Shown: positions 25,424-34,812, counted from the stretch's first letter. The stretch: 48,864 bases of DNA from Altibacter sp. (GCF_019913785.1 NZ_JAIOHK010000012.1:1-48864); one strand, 5' to 3'. Numbers and translations are program-made. Notes: generated from the letters alone by a model not told the origin.

Positions 25424-26182
25424 ATGCAAATCCCGCAAGGAAAAAAGATTTATTTCTCCAGCGATAATCACCTCGGCGCCCCTTCGGCTGCCGAAAGTCT
25501 TCCGCGTGAAAAGAAATTTGTGAAATGGCTCGATACAGTGAAGGAAGACGCAGCAGCAATCTTTTTGTTGGGCGATCTTTTCGATTTTTGGTTCGAGTAT
25601 AAAACAGTGGTGCCCAAAGGCTTTGTCCGAGTTCTGGGGAAACTCGCAGAACTAAGCGACAGTGGTATTCCAATCTATTTTTTTGTAGGGAATCACGATC
25701 TATGGATGCGTGACTATTTCGAAAAAGAACTACACATACCAACCTATCGAGATTCCAAAGAATTCACCTTTAACGGCAAGACATTTTTTATTGGCCATGG
25801 TGATGGAAAAGGCCCGGGAGATAAAGGCTACAAGCGCATGAAAAAGGTCTTTACCAATCCGTTTTTCAGGTGGTGTTTCCGATGGTTTCATCCCGAATTG
25901 GGTATGCGGTTGGCACAATACCTTTCCGTGAAGAATAAATTGATTTCGGGAGATGATGATAAAAAATTCCTAGGCGATGACAATGAGTGGCTCGCACAAT
26001 ACGCCAAGCGCAAACTAGAGACCAAGCACTATGACTATTTTATCTTTGGCCACCGGCATTTACCTATGGAAATTAAAGTGGGTGAAAATTCGACCTACTT
26101 CAATTTGGGGGATTGGATCTCGCATTACACCTATGGGGTCTTCGATGGAGAAAAATTTGAACTCAAGAGCTTCACACCCTAA
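25424..26182 (+). CDS. lpxH: UDP-2,3-diacylglucosamine diphosphatase
   Basis: LpxH hydrolyses UDP-2,3-diacylglucosamine to lipid X and UMP in lipid A synthesis, at the inner face of the inner membrane. The 252 residues carry the metallophosphoesterase motifs in order: Asp14-Asn-His16 (SSDNHLG), GDLFDFW with Asp51, GNHD (89-92), FIGHGD, and GHRH near the C-terminus. The first motif is DNH where many relatives have DxH with Leu or Val. The assignment fits the Bacteroidota LpxH group, but other UDP-sugar phosphoesterases share these motifs. The 3' end overlaps the convergent recJ gene by 11 bases. Confidence 0.88.
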   Translation: MQIPQGKKIYFSSDNHLGAPSAAESLPREKKFVKWLDTVKEDAAAIFLLGDLFDFWFEYKTVVPKGFVRVLGKLAELSDSGIPIYFFVGNHDLWMRDYFEKELHIPTYRDSKEFTFNGKTFFIGHGDGKGPGDKGYKRMKKVFTNPFFRWCFRWFHPELGMRLAQYLSVKNKLISGDDDKKFLGDDNEWLAQYAKRKLETKHYDYFIFGHRHLPMEIKVGENSTYFNLGDWISHYTYGVFDGEKFELKSFTP

Positions 26183-27863
26183 TATCTTTTAGCCGAAACT
26201 GAAGACTCACATTCCCCTGCCATTCGTTTTCGTCAATCACATAAGCCGCTTTAAACGGTTTCCCACTACAGGCGATTTCTTGTTTGTCGGCCATTCCGAA
26301 GCCGATACAGGTAAACGTGGGTGAATTCCCCTGTTGCACGACGAGTCGTAAATGCGTTTTATCTTCCCCTACCGCCTTTCCCCAGCCGGTATCCTTCAAG
26401 TGTTGCGTCATAAAGACCGGGGCCATATTTCCGGGACCAAAAGGAGCAAATTGCTTCAGTATCCGATAAAATTTCGGGCTTATATCCTTCAAATTAATTT
26501 CGGCGTCAATTTTTATTTCCGGGATCAAAAGCTTGGGATCTATGGTTTCAGAAACTACCTTTTCAAACTCCGCTTTAAATTTTTCAAAATCATCTTCCAA
26601 CAAGGTAAGTCCAGCCGCGTATTTATGTCCGCCAAATTGCTCGATATATTCTGCGCAGGCTTCTAAAGCATTATACACATCGAAATCCCGCACAGAACGC
26701 GCCGAAGCGGCCAACTTCTCACCACTTTTCGTAAAGACCAGGGTAGGACGATAGTAAGTTTCTGTAAGTCGGGAAGCAACAATACCTATCACTCCCTTAT
26801 GCCAATTTTCATCATAAACCACCGTGGTCATTCGGTTCTCTTCTTTATGCTCAATAATTTTTTGAAGTGCTTCCTCGGTGATTTGTTGATCCGCCTCCTT
26901 CCTATCCGTATTAAATTGTTCAATCTCTTCTGCCCAAAGCATTGCTTTATCCATATCGGTTTCTGTAAGTAAACGCACGGCATGATTCCCGTGTTTCATA
27001 CGGCCCGCAGCATTGATACGCGGAGCGATGATAAAGACCACATCGGTAATGGTAAGGGTTTCCTTTTTTACCTGCTTCAGAATGGCTTTTATCCCTGTTC
27101 GCGGATTTGAATTAATAACTTTCAATCCATAATGTGCCAGAATTCTATTTTCGCCCGTAATGGGCACGATATCGGCCCCGATTGCTGTTGCGACTAGGTC
27201 GAGATAAAGCAATAGGTCGTCTATGGTCAATCCTCTTTTTACCGACAAGGCCTGAATGAGTTTAAAACCTACACCACAACCGCAGAGTTCTTTATAGGGA
27301 TAGAGACAGTCATCCCGTTTGGGGTCCAATACGGCCACTGCCTTAGGCAACTCGGATCCTGGTCGATGGTGATCGCAAATGATAAAATCGATTCCTTTTT
27401 CGGAAGCATAGGCCACTTTTTCTATCGCTTTTATACCACAATCCAGTGCGATGATGAGTGAAAAATCATTGTCGGAGGCAAAGTCAATTCCTTTATAGGA
27501 AATTCCATAACCCTCGTCATATCGATCGGGTATGTACGTTGCCACATTTGGGTAATACGATGTTAAATAAGAAGAAAGCAAGGCCACGCTCGTTGTTCCA
27601 TCGACATCGTAATCTCCATAAACTAAGATGTTCTCTTTAGCGGCTATGGCTTTTTCAATTCGCGCCACGGCTCTGTCCATGTCCTTCATTAAAAATGGAT
27701 CGTGCAAATCATCAAGACTTGGACGAAAGAATTTCTTGGCCGCTTCAAAAGATCCGATACCTCGTTGTAATAATAAAATAGCAATTGTGTTTTCAACCCC
27801 TAATGCAGTCGCAAGGTCCTCAACTTTTTGAGAAGGGGGTTTTGGTTGTACTGTCCAGCGCAT
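26172..27863 (-). CDS. recJ: Single-stranded-DNA-specific exonuclease RecJ
   Basis: RecJ degrades single-stranded DNA 5' to 3' in recombination and mismatch repair. The 563 residues carry the DHH-family motifs: YGDYDVDGTTS with Asp84, Asp86 and Asp88, LDCGIKA near 140, CDHHRPG with Asp164, His165 and His166, and APRINAAGRM. The DHHA1 part (GGHKYAAGLTL) and the C-terminal OB-fold are present. It is a single-gene unit, convergent with lpxH. Together with the AddAB-like pair it covers end processing in repair. Confidence 0.97.
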   Translation of the reverse strand: MRWTVQPKPPSQKVEDLATALGVENTIAILLLQRGIGSFEAAKKFFRPSLDDLHDPFLMKDMDRAVARIEKAIAAKENILVYGDYDVDGTTSVALLSSYLTSYYPNVATYIPDRYDEGYGISYKGIDFASDNDFSLIIALDCGIKAIEKVAYASEKGIDFIICDHHRPGSELPKAVAVLDPKRDDCLYPYKELCGCGVGFKLIQALSVKRGLTIDDLLLYLDLVATAIGADIVPITGENRILAHYGLKVINSNPRTGIKAILKQVKKETLTITDVVFIIAPRINAAGRMKHGNHAVRLLTETDMDKAMLWAEEIEQFNTDRKEADQQITEEALQKIIEHKEENRMTTVVYDENWHKGVIGIVASRLTETYYRPTLVFTKSGEKLAASARSVRDFDVYNALEACAEYIEQFGGHKYAAGLTLLEDDFEKFKAEFEKVVSETIDPKLLIPEIKIDAEINLKDISPKFYRILKQFAPFGPGNMAPVFMTQHLKDTGWGKAVGEDKTHLRLVVQQGNSPTFTCIGFGMADKQEIACSGKPFKAAYVIDENEWQGNVSLQFRLKDIRV

Positions 27864-28038
27864 GTATTCTTGAAAGGATTAATTGGGGAGCGAAGGATAA
27901 AAATACAACTATTTTGGAATTAATACTGTTCCTTTTCATGTTCCGGAAAAGATTATTGCGTATTTTAGTTACTCCTAACCTGTAAAATTCCTAAAGGAAA
28001 GACCCTTAGATGGTTTCGATTGGTTTAAACAACAAGTT

Positions 28039-29550
28039 ATGAATACTAAATATTCTTGGCCTATCATTGTTTTGATTCTCCTCCCTTCCTTGTTATTTTC
28101 TCAAGACGGGACTTTAGACACTTCATTTGGAGATAACGGTATAGTAGTCACTAATTTTAACGTAGAGTCCGATTTTGGATATACGGTGGCTGAGCAAGAT
28201 AATGGCAGATTGGTAGTGGTGGGCGCTTCTACTCATTCGGTACAGGGAACAGAACCATTGGTTCTTCGATTCTTATCGAATGGTGATATCGACAATTCAT
28301 TTGGGACAAATGGTATGGTTTTTACAGATTATGGCGACGGCTACAATCGTTATGAAGGAGTCGCTTTTCAGAGTGATGGAAAAATCATTGCGCATGGAAT
28401 AATTGGCAATTCTCCCAATAGGAATTTTATCGCAGTTCGTTATTTGGCGTCAGGTGATCTTGATTCAGCATTTGCCACAAATGGTATTTTAACCATAAGT
28501 CAACAGGACTGGGTTGTGAGCGAGATGTTGGTACTAAATGACGATTCTTTATTATTGGCAGGTTTGACTAATAATGATACTTCTATAACATTTGCACACT
28601 ACATGTCCGATGGGACTTTAGATTTAAATTATGGAGATAGTGGTTACGCAACTTCCGCTAATCCTGATGGATTTTTTTCCCTCAAACAACTTAAAAATCT
28701 TGATAACAATACCTTTATGGTACTTGGAACCAGAGATCTTGAAAATTTTACGCAAACTTTATTAATCAAATTCTTATCAACTGGGTATTTGGAAACAGGT
28801 TTCGGCGATAATGGTTTCGCCGTCCACAATTATGAAATGGTCTCCAGTGATGATTTTATGAGTGCAGGGTTTGATATAACATCAAATGGGAAAATTGTAA
28901 TTGGCGGGAGTTTTGGCACCTGCGAAGGAAACTCAATCCCAATATTTCAACCTTTTTTATCACGTTATTCAGCAACCGGAATGTTGGATCCTTCTTTTGG
29001 AAATAACGGAATTGTTTTGCTCTCTGCCGGAAATTATATAATCAAGAAAATATTCAATCAGCAGAATGGGAGGTTGCTGGTTCAAGGAGTTTTACCCGAT
29101 TGTTTTGAGGGATCGGTGTATAAATTACATCGTTATTTCTCAGATGGCTTTCCGGATTCTTCATTTGATGATAGCAATATTTTGGAATTTTACGACTTCG
29201 ATACCATTATTCAAGAAGACGGTAAAATATTAGGGGTGGGTGCTACCTGGTGGTATAATGGCTCCGAAGACGTCTTCCTAGCGCGCTATAACAACGATGT
29301 TCTAGGTGTAGATGATTTTTCTTCTTATGGTTTCAAAGTGTTTCCAAACCCTTCCGAAGGCATTTTCAATCTATCCCATACTTTAACCGATTTTGAAACT
29401 ATCCCTTATCAGGTGAGTGATATTTCAAGAAAAATTATTCAAAATGGAACTTTGGAGGGTGCGCATACTCAAATTAACCTTTCAATGGCACAAAGCGGTA
29501 TGTATTTTCTGAAAGCTTTAAATCACACCATCCGGCTCATTAAAAATTAG
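28039..29550 (+). CDS. Secreted delta-60 repeat protein with T9SS C-terminal domain
   Basis: The 503-residue protein has a signal peptide (hydrophobic run ending LLFSQDG) and then about seven delta-60 repeats of roughly 55 residues. Each has the pattern D-G-x-L-D-x-S-F-G-x-N-G (for example GTLDTSFGDNGIVV, GDIDNSFGTNGMVF, GMLDPSFGNNGIVL). They should form a beta-propeller-like structure. Residues from about 430 (FKVFPNPSEGIFNL) to the end are a type A sorting domain of the type IX secretion system, ending MYFLKALNHTIRLIKN. The protein is probably exported to the cell surface or medium. Its function is unknown. Confidence 0.92.
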   Translation: MNTKYSWPIIVLILLPSLLFSQDGTLDTSFGDNGIVVTNFNVESDFGYTVAEQDNGRLVVVGASTHSVQGTEPLVLRFLSNGDIDNSFGTNGMVFTDYGDGYNRYEGVAFQSDGKIIAHGIIGNSPNRNFIAVRYLASGDLDSAFATNGILTISQQDWVVSEMLVLNDDSLLLAGLTNNDTSITFAHYMSDGTLDLNYGDSGYATSANPDGFFSLKQLKNLDNNTFMVLGTRDLENFTQTLLIKFLSTGYLETGFGDNGFAVHNYEMVSSDDFMSAGFDITSNGKIVIGGSFGTCEGNSIPIFQPFLSRYSATGMLDPSFGNNGIVLLSAGNYIIKKIFNQQNGRLLVQGVLPDCFEGSVYKLHRYFSDGFPDSSFDDSNILEFYDFDTIIQEDGKILGVGATWWYNGSEDVFLARYNNDVLGVDDFSSYGFKVFPNPSEGIFNLSHTLTDFETIPYQVSDISRKIIQNGTLEGAHTQINLSMAQSGMYFLKALNHTIRLIKN

Positions 29551-29611
29551 CTGTTTTTAGTGATTGACTTTCGGAATTCGTATTTTCGAAACATCACAAA
29601 AACTAAATTCC

Positions 29612-30202
29612 ATGCCGCTAGTCACTCCCTTATCCGCAGATCACGATCTTGAAACCAAAAAGCTCGCCGAATTTTTTAACGAAACACTTGGGTTCTGCCC
29701 CAACAGCGTATTAACCATGCAACGCCGCCCTGCCATCAGCAAGGCCTTTATCAATTTGAATAAGGCCGTCATGGCAAATGAAGGAAATGTGACTTCCGCC
29801 CTGAAGCGAATGATCGCCTGGGTGAGCAGCAATGCCACCGGCTGCCGTTATTGTCAGGCGCATGCCATACGCGCCGCAGAGCGATATGGTGCCGAACAGG
29901 AGCAACTAGACAATATCTGGGAGTACCGAACTCACCCGGCCTTTAACGAAGCCGAACGTGCCGCTTTGGATTTTTCGTTGGCGGCATCACAGGTGCCCAA
30001 TGCTGTTACTGAAGACATTAAAACCCGCCTCTATCAACATTGGAACGAGGGTGACATTGTAGAAATGTTAGGTGTAATTTCCCTCTTTGGTTATTTAAAC
30101 CGATGGAACGATTCCATGGGAACCTCCATCGAGGAAGGTGCTGTGGAAAGTGGCACGCAATATTTAGGGAAACATGGGTGGAATAAAGGGAAGCATGTAT
30201 GA
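29612..30202 (+). CDS. AhpD-like / carboxymuconolactone decarboxylase family protein
   Basis: I start at the ATG at 29612 (MPLVTPLSADHDLE), giving 196 residues. The open frame extends 48 bases further up, but that sequence overlaps the likely promoter of this gene. The fold family is the all-helical AhpD/CMD type. The redox centre is Cys-Arg-Tyr-Cys in ATGCRYCQAHAIRA, followed by a conserved His, as in peroxidase-related members. It probably reduces peroxides or serves as a thiol carrier. Its partner is unknown. It is convergent with the uracil-DNA glycosylase gene. Confidence 0.87.
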   Translation: MPLVTPLSADHDLETKKLAEFFNETLGFCPNSVLTMQRRPAISKAFINLNKAVMANEGNVTSALKRMIAWVSSNATGCRYCQAHAIRAAERYGAEQEQLDNIWEYRTHPAFNEAERAALDFSLAASQVPNAVTEDIKTRLYQHWNEGDIVEMLGVISLFGYLNRWNDSMGTSIEEGAVESGTQYLGKHGWNKGKHV

Positions 30203-30215
30203 TGGGAGACGAAAG

Positions 30216-30785
30216 TTATAAAATGAATTGAATACGTTTCTGTAATGCCGAAACTACTTCCTCTTCAAACCACGGATTCTTCGAAAGCCAAAACCGATTT
30301 CTAGGCGATGGATGTGGTAAGGGTAAATAATCTGGGAGGTAATCTTTATAGTGTTTTACGGTTTCAGTAAGTGTGTTTTTGGCATGCTGCTTTAAGTAAT
30401 ATTGCTGTGCATACATTCCTATTAAAAGCGTCAATTGTAGGTTGGGCATTTTTGAAAGCAGCGCATGATGCCACTGTGGCGCACATTCGGGACGGGGTGG
30501 TAGATCGCCGCTTTTCCCCTTCCCCGGATAACAAAACCCCATAGGGACTAGCGCGATCTTAGCAGGATTGTAAAAATCGTCGTTGGAAACGCCCAACCAC
30601 TTTCGCAATTGATTGCCGCTTGGGTCGTCCCAAGGAATGCCCGTTTTATGAACTTTGATCCCCGGAGCCTGCCCAATGATAACAAGCTTAGCCTCGGGAT
30701 GAGCTGCCACAATAGGACGTGGTCCTAGGGGTAAATACGCCTTGCAAATTTCACATGCTCGTATGTTCTTTAGTAAGGTTTTCAT
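30216..30785 (-). CDS. Uracil-DNA glycosylase family protein (Fe-S type)
   Basis: This 189-residue enzyme removes uracil (or a related base) from DNA. The glycosylase motif is IIGQAPGIKVHKTGIPW (about 36-52). Four cysteines, Cys11, Cys14, Cys85 and Cys101, have the C-x2-C ... C-x15-C spacing of the 4Fe-4S family 4 enzymes. The C-terminal HPSPRNRFW region supplies the second catalytic motif (about residues 158-166). Its ATG overlaps the stop of rsmI by 4 bases, so it is translated in the same operon. The subfamily assignment is inference. Family membership is clear. Confidence 0.9.
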   Translation of the reverse strand: MKTLLKNIRACEICKAYLPLGPRPIVAAHPEAKLVIIGQAPGIKVHKTGIPWDDPSGNQLRKWLGVSNDDFYNPAKIALVPMGFCYPGKGKSGDLPPRPECAPQWHHALLSKMPNLQLTLLIGMYAQQYYLKQHAKNTLTETVKHYKDYLPDYLPLPHPSPRNRFWLSKNPWFEEEVVSALQKRIQFIL

Positions 30786-31456
30786 TGTTTTTTCCCGGCC
30801 AAGACCACGACAATTTCCCCTTTGGGCGGCTTCGTAGTAAAATGAGCCAGCACTTCGGAAATGGTTCCTCGGATAGTTTCTTCATGTAATTTGCTCAATT
30901 CCCGAGAAACGGAAATACTTCGGTCTTCACCAAAAAATTCCACAAACTGAGCCAGCGTCTTCAGCAATTTATGTGGTGATTCGTAAAAGATCATCGTTCT
31001 GGTTTCTTTAGCCAACAATTGTAGTCTGGTTTGTCGCCCCTTCTTTACAGGTAAAAATCCTTCAAATACAAATCTGTCGTTTGGAAGTCCGCTATTTACT
31101 AGTGCAGGGACAAAGGCAGTTGGTCCGGGAAGACAATCTACTTCAATCCCTGCTTCTACACAGGCTCGGGTCAATAAAAAGCCCGGGTCACTAATGGCGG
31201 GTGTTCCCGCATCACTGATTAGGGCAATAGTTTCACCGGCTTGAATACGTTTAACAATTCCCTCTGTTGTTTTATGTTCGTTGTGCATGTGGTGGGAATG
31301 CATCTGAGTAGTAATATCGAAATGCTTCAATAATTTTCCACTGGTGCGCGTATCTTCGGCTAGGATAAGATCTACCTGCTGCAATACCTCAACCGCCCGA
31401 AAGGTCATGTCCTTTAAGTTACCGATAGGTGTTGGGACAAGGTAAAGTTTCCCCAT
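30782..31456 (-). CDS. rsmI: 16S rRNA (cytidine(1402)-2'-O)-methyltransferase
   Basis: RsmI methylates the ribose of C1402 in 16S rRNA with S-adenosylmethionine. The 224 residues start LYLVPTPIGNLKDMTFRAVE, the family hallmark, then DLILAEDTRTSGKLLKHF and the AdoMet-binding ISDAGTPAISDPG. The protein is somewhat shorter than E. coli RsmI, lacking its C-terminal tail. The gene is between an unknown conserved gene (3 bp upstream) and the UDG gene (4-base overlap), all on the minus strand. Confidence 0.96.
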   Translation of the reverse strand: MGKLYLVPTPIGNLKDMTFRAVEVLQQVDLILAEDTRTSGKLLKHFDITTQMHSHHMHNEHKTTEGIVKRIQAGETIALISDAGTPAISDPGFLLTRACVEAGIEVDCLPGPTAFVPALVNSGLPNDRFVFEGFLPVKKGRQTRLQLLAKETRTMIFYESPHKLLKTLAQFVEFFGEDRSISVSRELSKLHEETIRGTISEVLAHFTTKPPKGEIVVVLAGKKQ

Positions 31457-31459
31457 TTG

Positions 31460-32218
31460 TTAATTGAAGCTTTTCTCTACGATATTCATAAACCGATCGG
31501 CAAATTCTTCTTTTTCCAGCCAATTGTTGTAGTCGGGTTTTATCTTTCCCTTTATAAAGGTGGCTGCTTCTTCATACGATTTTAGGGTACTTAATTGAGA
31601 AAGCACCCGTGCATAGTCCTCAGTCTTTCCATCGAATAAATGTTTTATAAAGGCCAGACGGTCATTGAGTCCTATTTGCAATCCCTTCGTAACAGCATCG
31701 TTCAACGATTTTGGCTTTTGATCGGGAGTACCAATGTCCGGGATTAGTTGATGCGTTATTTTTGGAATCTCTCCTCCCTTTGACGGTTCTTTTCGCTCGA
31801 AAGTGGGGGTTGTTTGATACGTGGCCGCAAATTCCTCTAAATCGTTTTTTACGTATTTGGGCTGGGGAATCACTTCCTCCAACAAGGCGTCTAGCTGTTC
31901 TGATTCCTCCGGCATCTGAGCTACGATATCTTTGATCTTTTCCATTAATGGCTCAATGAGTTCTTCTTTGTTTTCAGGCTGTGGCACAGGCTCAGGTTCT
32001 TTAAACCAGTTTTCTTCACGAAAACTCTTCGAGTCTAAGGCCTGCGATATGGAAGCCTCCTTTTCATCTTCGATTTGAGATTCGAAATAATCTAACAGGG
32101 TGAGTTGCTCGTACAGGATTCGAGCTTTTTCTTTTAATGCACTTGTCGTTAGCACCTGCTCTTCGGAAATGAGTTGTGCTGCCAAGTACTTTATGTTGGC
32201 GCGAAGTTTCTTTTTCAT
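31460..32218 (-). CDS. Conserved hypothetical protein, Glu/Lys-rich
   Basis: I choose the start at 32218 (MKKKLRANIKYLAAQLISEE), giving 252 residues. A longer frame to 32263 adds unlike sequence (MFLKIHCPSK). I recognise no enzyme. The N-terminal part is helical and charged. The middle (about 65-175) is a low-complexity acidic/proline region likely disordered. The C-terminal 75 residues (SLNDAVTKGLQIGLNDRLAF, then HLFDGKTEDYARVLSQL) form a compact helical domain ending in an NWLEKEEFADRF motif. The protein is cytoplasmic with no membrane segment. It is cotranscribed with rsmI and divergent from tdk. A role in translation or scaffolding is only a guess. Confidence 0.75.
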   Translation of the reverse strand: MKKKLRANIKYLAAQLISEEQVLTTSALKEKARILYEQLTLLDYFESQIEDEKEASISQALDSKSFREENWFKEPEPVPQPENKEELIEPLMEKIKDIVAQMPEESEQLDALLEEVIPQPKYVKNDLEEFAATYQTTPTFERKEPSKGGEIPKITHQLIPDIGTPDQKPKSLNDAVTKGLQIGLNDRLAFIKHLFDGKTEDYARVLSQLSTLKSYEEAATFIKGKIKPDYNNWLEKEEFADRFMNIVEKSFN

Positions 32219-32448
32219 CGTTTTATAATTTTTCTTTGAGGGACAATGTATCTTCAGAAACAAAAGTCCTTACTATGGTCAAGCAATTCGCAATTCATTT
32301 TATAACTTTTGAAATTATAATCTGAATTCTGAATTTTGTTTTTATAAATTTACGCATCCTTTATGTAAACGTCAACTATTTCTGTTTTCTTGTGTTTATA
32401 ACAAAAAGTAGTGTTGAAAGATAAGGAGGTTTCGTTTAAAATCTATAT

Positions 32449-33087
32449 ATGTTTCTCGAGAATACGGTAAATCAAAAAGAGCAGTTTGGATGGATCGAGG
32501 TGATCTGTGGCTCCATGTTTTCGGGTAAGACAGAAGAACTTATTCGGCGACTGAAACGCGCAAAATTTGCACGGCAACGCGTAGAAATATTCAAACCCAA
32601 TATCGATAATCGCTATCATGAAGACAAGGTGGTTTCTCACGACAGTAACGAGATTCGCTCTACACCTGTCCCCGCTGCTGCCAATATTCCTATTTTGGCC
32701 GATAATTGCGATGTGGTTGGGATTGACGAAGCACAATTCTTTGATGATGAGATTGTAAAAGTCTGTAATGATTTGGCCAATCGCGGTGTTCGTGTAATTG
32801 TTGCGGGTCTTGACATGGATTTTAAAGGAAATCCTTTTGGTCCCATGCCTGCGCTTATGGCTACTGCTGAGTATGTCACGAAAGTACATGCCATTTGCAC
32901 CCGTACCGGAAACCTAGCCCATTACAGCTTTCGAAAAGCAAAAAGCGACGATCTCGTTCTGCTAGGGGAAACCGACGAATATGAACCGCTGAGCAGAGCA
33001 GCCTATTTTAAGGCAATGCTTAGAGAAAAAGTTAATAAGTTAGAGGTAAAGGACGCCGAAGAAATTTCCTCTAAAAAGCAATCATAA
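32449..33087 (+). CDS. tdk: Thymidine kinase
   Basis: This enzyme phosphorylates thymidine with ATP in nucleotide salvage. The 212 residues carry the P-loop GSMFSGKT (21-28), the Walker B-like DEAQFF (from Asp93) and [15 protein letters not shown]. The zinc-lasso cysteines of TK1-type enzymes are reduced. Cys150 remains in HAICTRTGN, but the second Cys of the CxxC is Thr153, and the second pair near [11 protein letters not shown] is missing. AAGGAGGT lies 18 bases before the ATG, too far for a normal ribosome site. The alr gene follows 2 bp later, so the two are co-transcribed. Confidence 0.95.
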   Translation: MFLENTVNQKEQFGWIEVICGSMFSGKTEELIRRLKRAKFARQRVEIFKPNIDNRYHEDKVVSHDSNEIRSTPVPAAANIPILADNCDVVGIDEAQFFDDEIVKVCNDLANRGVRVIVAGLDMDFKGNPFGPMPALMATAEYVTKVHAICTRTGNLAHYSFRKAKSDDLVLLGETDEYEPLSRAAYFKAMLREKVNKLEVKDAEEISSKKQS

Positions 33088-33089
33088 GC

Positions 33090-34199
33090 ATGCCGAAAGC
33101 GAATGAAACCCTTCTGGAAATAGACCTTAATGCCTTAGGGGATAATTACAAATATCTCACTTCAAAAATTAAAAAGAACACCAAGGTGATGGCTGTTGTA
33201 AAAGCGTTTGGCTATGGTAGTGATGCGGTGGCCGTGGCCAAAGAATTGGTTCATTGTGGAGTCACCTATTTCGCCGTGGCCTATGCGGGCGAAGGTGCGA
33301 CCCTCCGCAACGCCGGAATCCAAATTCCTATCCTTGTGCTGCACCCACTCCCGACGAATTTCGATTTAATTGTAAATAGCTGTCTAGAACCTAGTATCTA
33401 CTCTCGCAAAATGTTACACGACTTTATAGCATACGCCGAAGCCAAAAGCCAAAAGGAGTATCCAATTCATTTAAAGATCAACACCGGACTAAACCGTCTT
33501 GGGTTTAAATCTGAAGATATTTCTTTTATTGCTGAAATGCTTGCAGAAACCAAAAGTGTAAAAGTGCGCTCCGTGTTTTCGCATTTGGCAGCCAGTGAAG
33601 ATGCGGCACAACGTGAGTTTACGCTGCGACAAATTGAGGCCTTCCGAAGTATTTCAACTACATTGACGAACGCCCTGGGTTATCAAACCTTGTTACATAC
33701 TGTCAACACTTCGGGCATCATTAACTTTCCTGAAGCACAGTTCGATATGGTGCGTACGGGGATAGGCCTCTATGGTTTTGGAAATGATCCTAGGGAGAAT
33801 CAATTTCTAAAGCCCGTCGCGACGCTTAAAACGGTAATTTCTCAAATTCATACCATCGAAGCGGGTGAAAATGTAGGATACAATATGGGCTTTAATGCTA
33901 AATCTAGGACCAGGACTGCAACCCTCCCTATTGGACATGCCGATGGAATAAGTCGTGCCTTTGGGAAAGGAGTAGGTTGGGTGACCATTCATGGCAAAAA
34001 AGCACCCATTGTTGGAAATGTTTGTATGGATATGATCATGGTGGATGTTACAAACATAGACTGTGAAGAAGGGGATGAGGTCGAAGTATTTGGTGAAAAT
34101 CCAACCGCAGAAGAATTAGCCCTTGCCATTCAATCGATACCATACGAATTACTCACGGCGGTCTCTCAACGAATAAAACGAGTAATTTGTCGAAAATAA
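33090..34199 (+). CDS. alr: Alanine racemase
   Basis: This 369-residue PLP enzyme interconverts L- and D-alanine, supplying D-alanine for peptidoglycan. The PLP lysine is Lys38 in MAVVKAFGYG. The barrel continues with the conserved HLKINTGLNRLGF and HTVNTSGI. The C-terminal domain has GYNMGFNAKSRT, GHADGISR and GNVCMDMIMVD. The length is canonical, and no MurF fusion is present. It begins 2 bp after tdk, so translation is likely coupled. Confidence 0.97.
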   Translation: MPKANETLLEIDLNALGDNYKYLTSKIKKNTKVMAVVKAFGYGSDAVAVAKELVHCGVTYFAVAYAGEGATLRNAGIQIPILVLHPLPTNFDLIVNSCLEPSIYSRKMLHDFIAYAEAKSQKEYPIHLKINTGLNRLGFKSEDISFIAEMLAETKSVKVRSVFSHLAASEDAAQREFTLRQIEAFRSISTTLTNALGYQTLLHTVNTSGIINFPEAQFDMVRTGIGLYGFGNDPRENQFLKPVATLKTVISQIHTIEAGENVGYNMGFNAKSRTRTATLPIGHADGISRAFGKGVGWVTIHGKKAPIVGNVCMDMIMVDVTNIDCEEGDEVEVFGENPTAEELALAIQSIPYELLTAVSQRIKRVICRK

Positions 34200-34281
34200 T
34201 AGTATGCTTGCATACTAGTTCTGCACTTCTGTTCTTTTTAATTAACTTCGTAGCTATTAACTCTTAAAACCCATCAAAAAA

Positions 34282-34692
34282 ATGTTAAAAGAATTCAAGA
34301 ATTTCATTATGACCGGCAATGTTATTGATTTAGCAGTTGCGGTACTATTGGCCGGCGCTGTTGGTCTGGCCGTAAACGGATTTGTAACCGATATCATGAT
34401 GCCCATAGTGGGTCATTTTACTGGAGGTGTTGATTTTTCAGAACTAAAAATAGTGCTTGCAGAGGCTGTTGTCGCCGCTGATGGCACCGTTGCTACTCCC
34501 GAAAATGCCATTATGTGGGGGAAATGGGTAAATGCCCTAATTAATTTGATTATTGTTGGTTTTGTATTGTTTATGATTGTTAAAGCATATAACAAGACGA
34601 AAAAGCCGAAAGAAGAGGCTCCTGCAGCTCCTGCTGGTCCAACTGCGGAAGATCTACTTGCCGAAATTCGTGACGAACTAAGAAAGAAGTAA
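34282..34692 (+). CDS. mscL: Large-conductance mechanosensitive channel
   Basis: MscL is a homopentameric inner-membrane channel that opens under membrane tension to release solutes on hypo-osmotic shock. The 136 residues begin with the amphipathic N-terminal helix LKEFKNFIMTGNVIDLAVAV, followed by the first transmembrane helix (AGAVGLAVNGFVTDIMMPIV). A periplasmic loop (about 47-75) follows, then the second transmembrane helix (WVNALINLIIVGFVLFMIVK) and a charged cytoplasmic tail. Family membership is clear. It has its own terminator at 34735. Confidence 0.96.
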   Translation: MLKEFKNFIMTGNVIDLAVAVLLAGAVGLAVNGFVTDIMMPIVGHFTGGVDFSELKIVLAEAVVAADGTVATPENAIMWGKWVNALINLIIVGFVLFMIVKAYNKTKKPKEEAPAAPAGPTAEDLLAEIRDELRKK

Positions 34693-34734
34693 CCGAAACG
34701 TAGCGATACCGCTGCACTATATATTCTTAACCAA

Positions 34735-34771
34735 ACCCTTCTAAGTAGTCTGCTTAGAAGGGTATTTTTTT
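34735..34771 (+). terminator. Terminator after mscL
   Basis: A perfect 11-bp stem (ACCCTTCTAAG with CTTAGAAGGGT) around a 7-base loop is followed by a T run. It separates mscL from asd. Confidence 0.9.
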
Positions 34772-34778
34772 GTTTTTA

Positions 34779-34812
34779 TTTGGAAAAATTTACATTCGAA
34801 CACTTACTTTTG
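34779..34812 (+). promoter_or_regulatory. Candidate promoter of asd
   Basis: TTTG at 34779-34782 and TACTTTTG at 34805-34812, spacer 22, end about 19 bases before the asd ATG. Confidence 0.5.

Noticed and set aside
32423-32430. AAGGAGGT before tdk as a Shine-Dalgarno site
   Set aside because: It is 18 bases from the start, and genes here do not otherwise use such sites.
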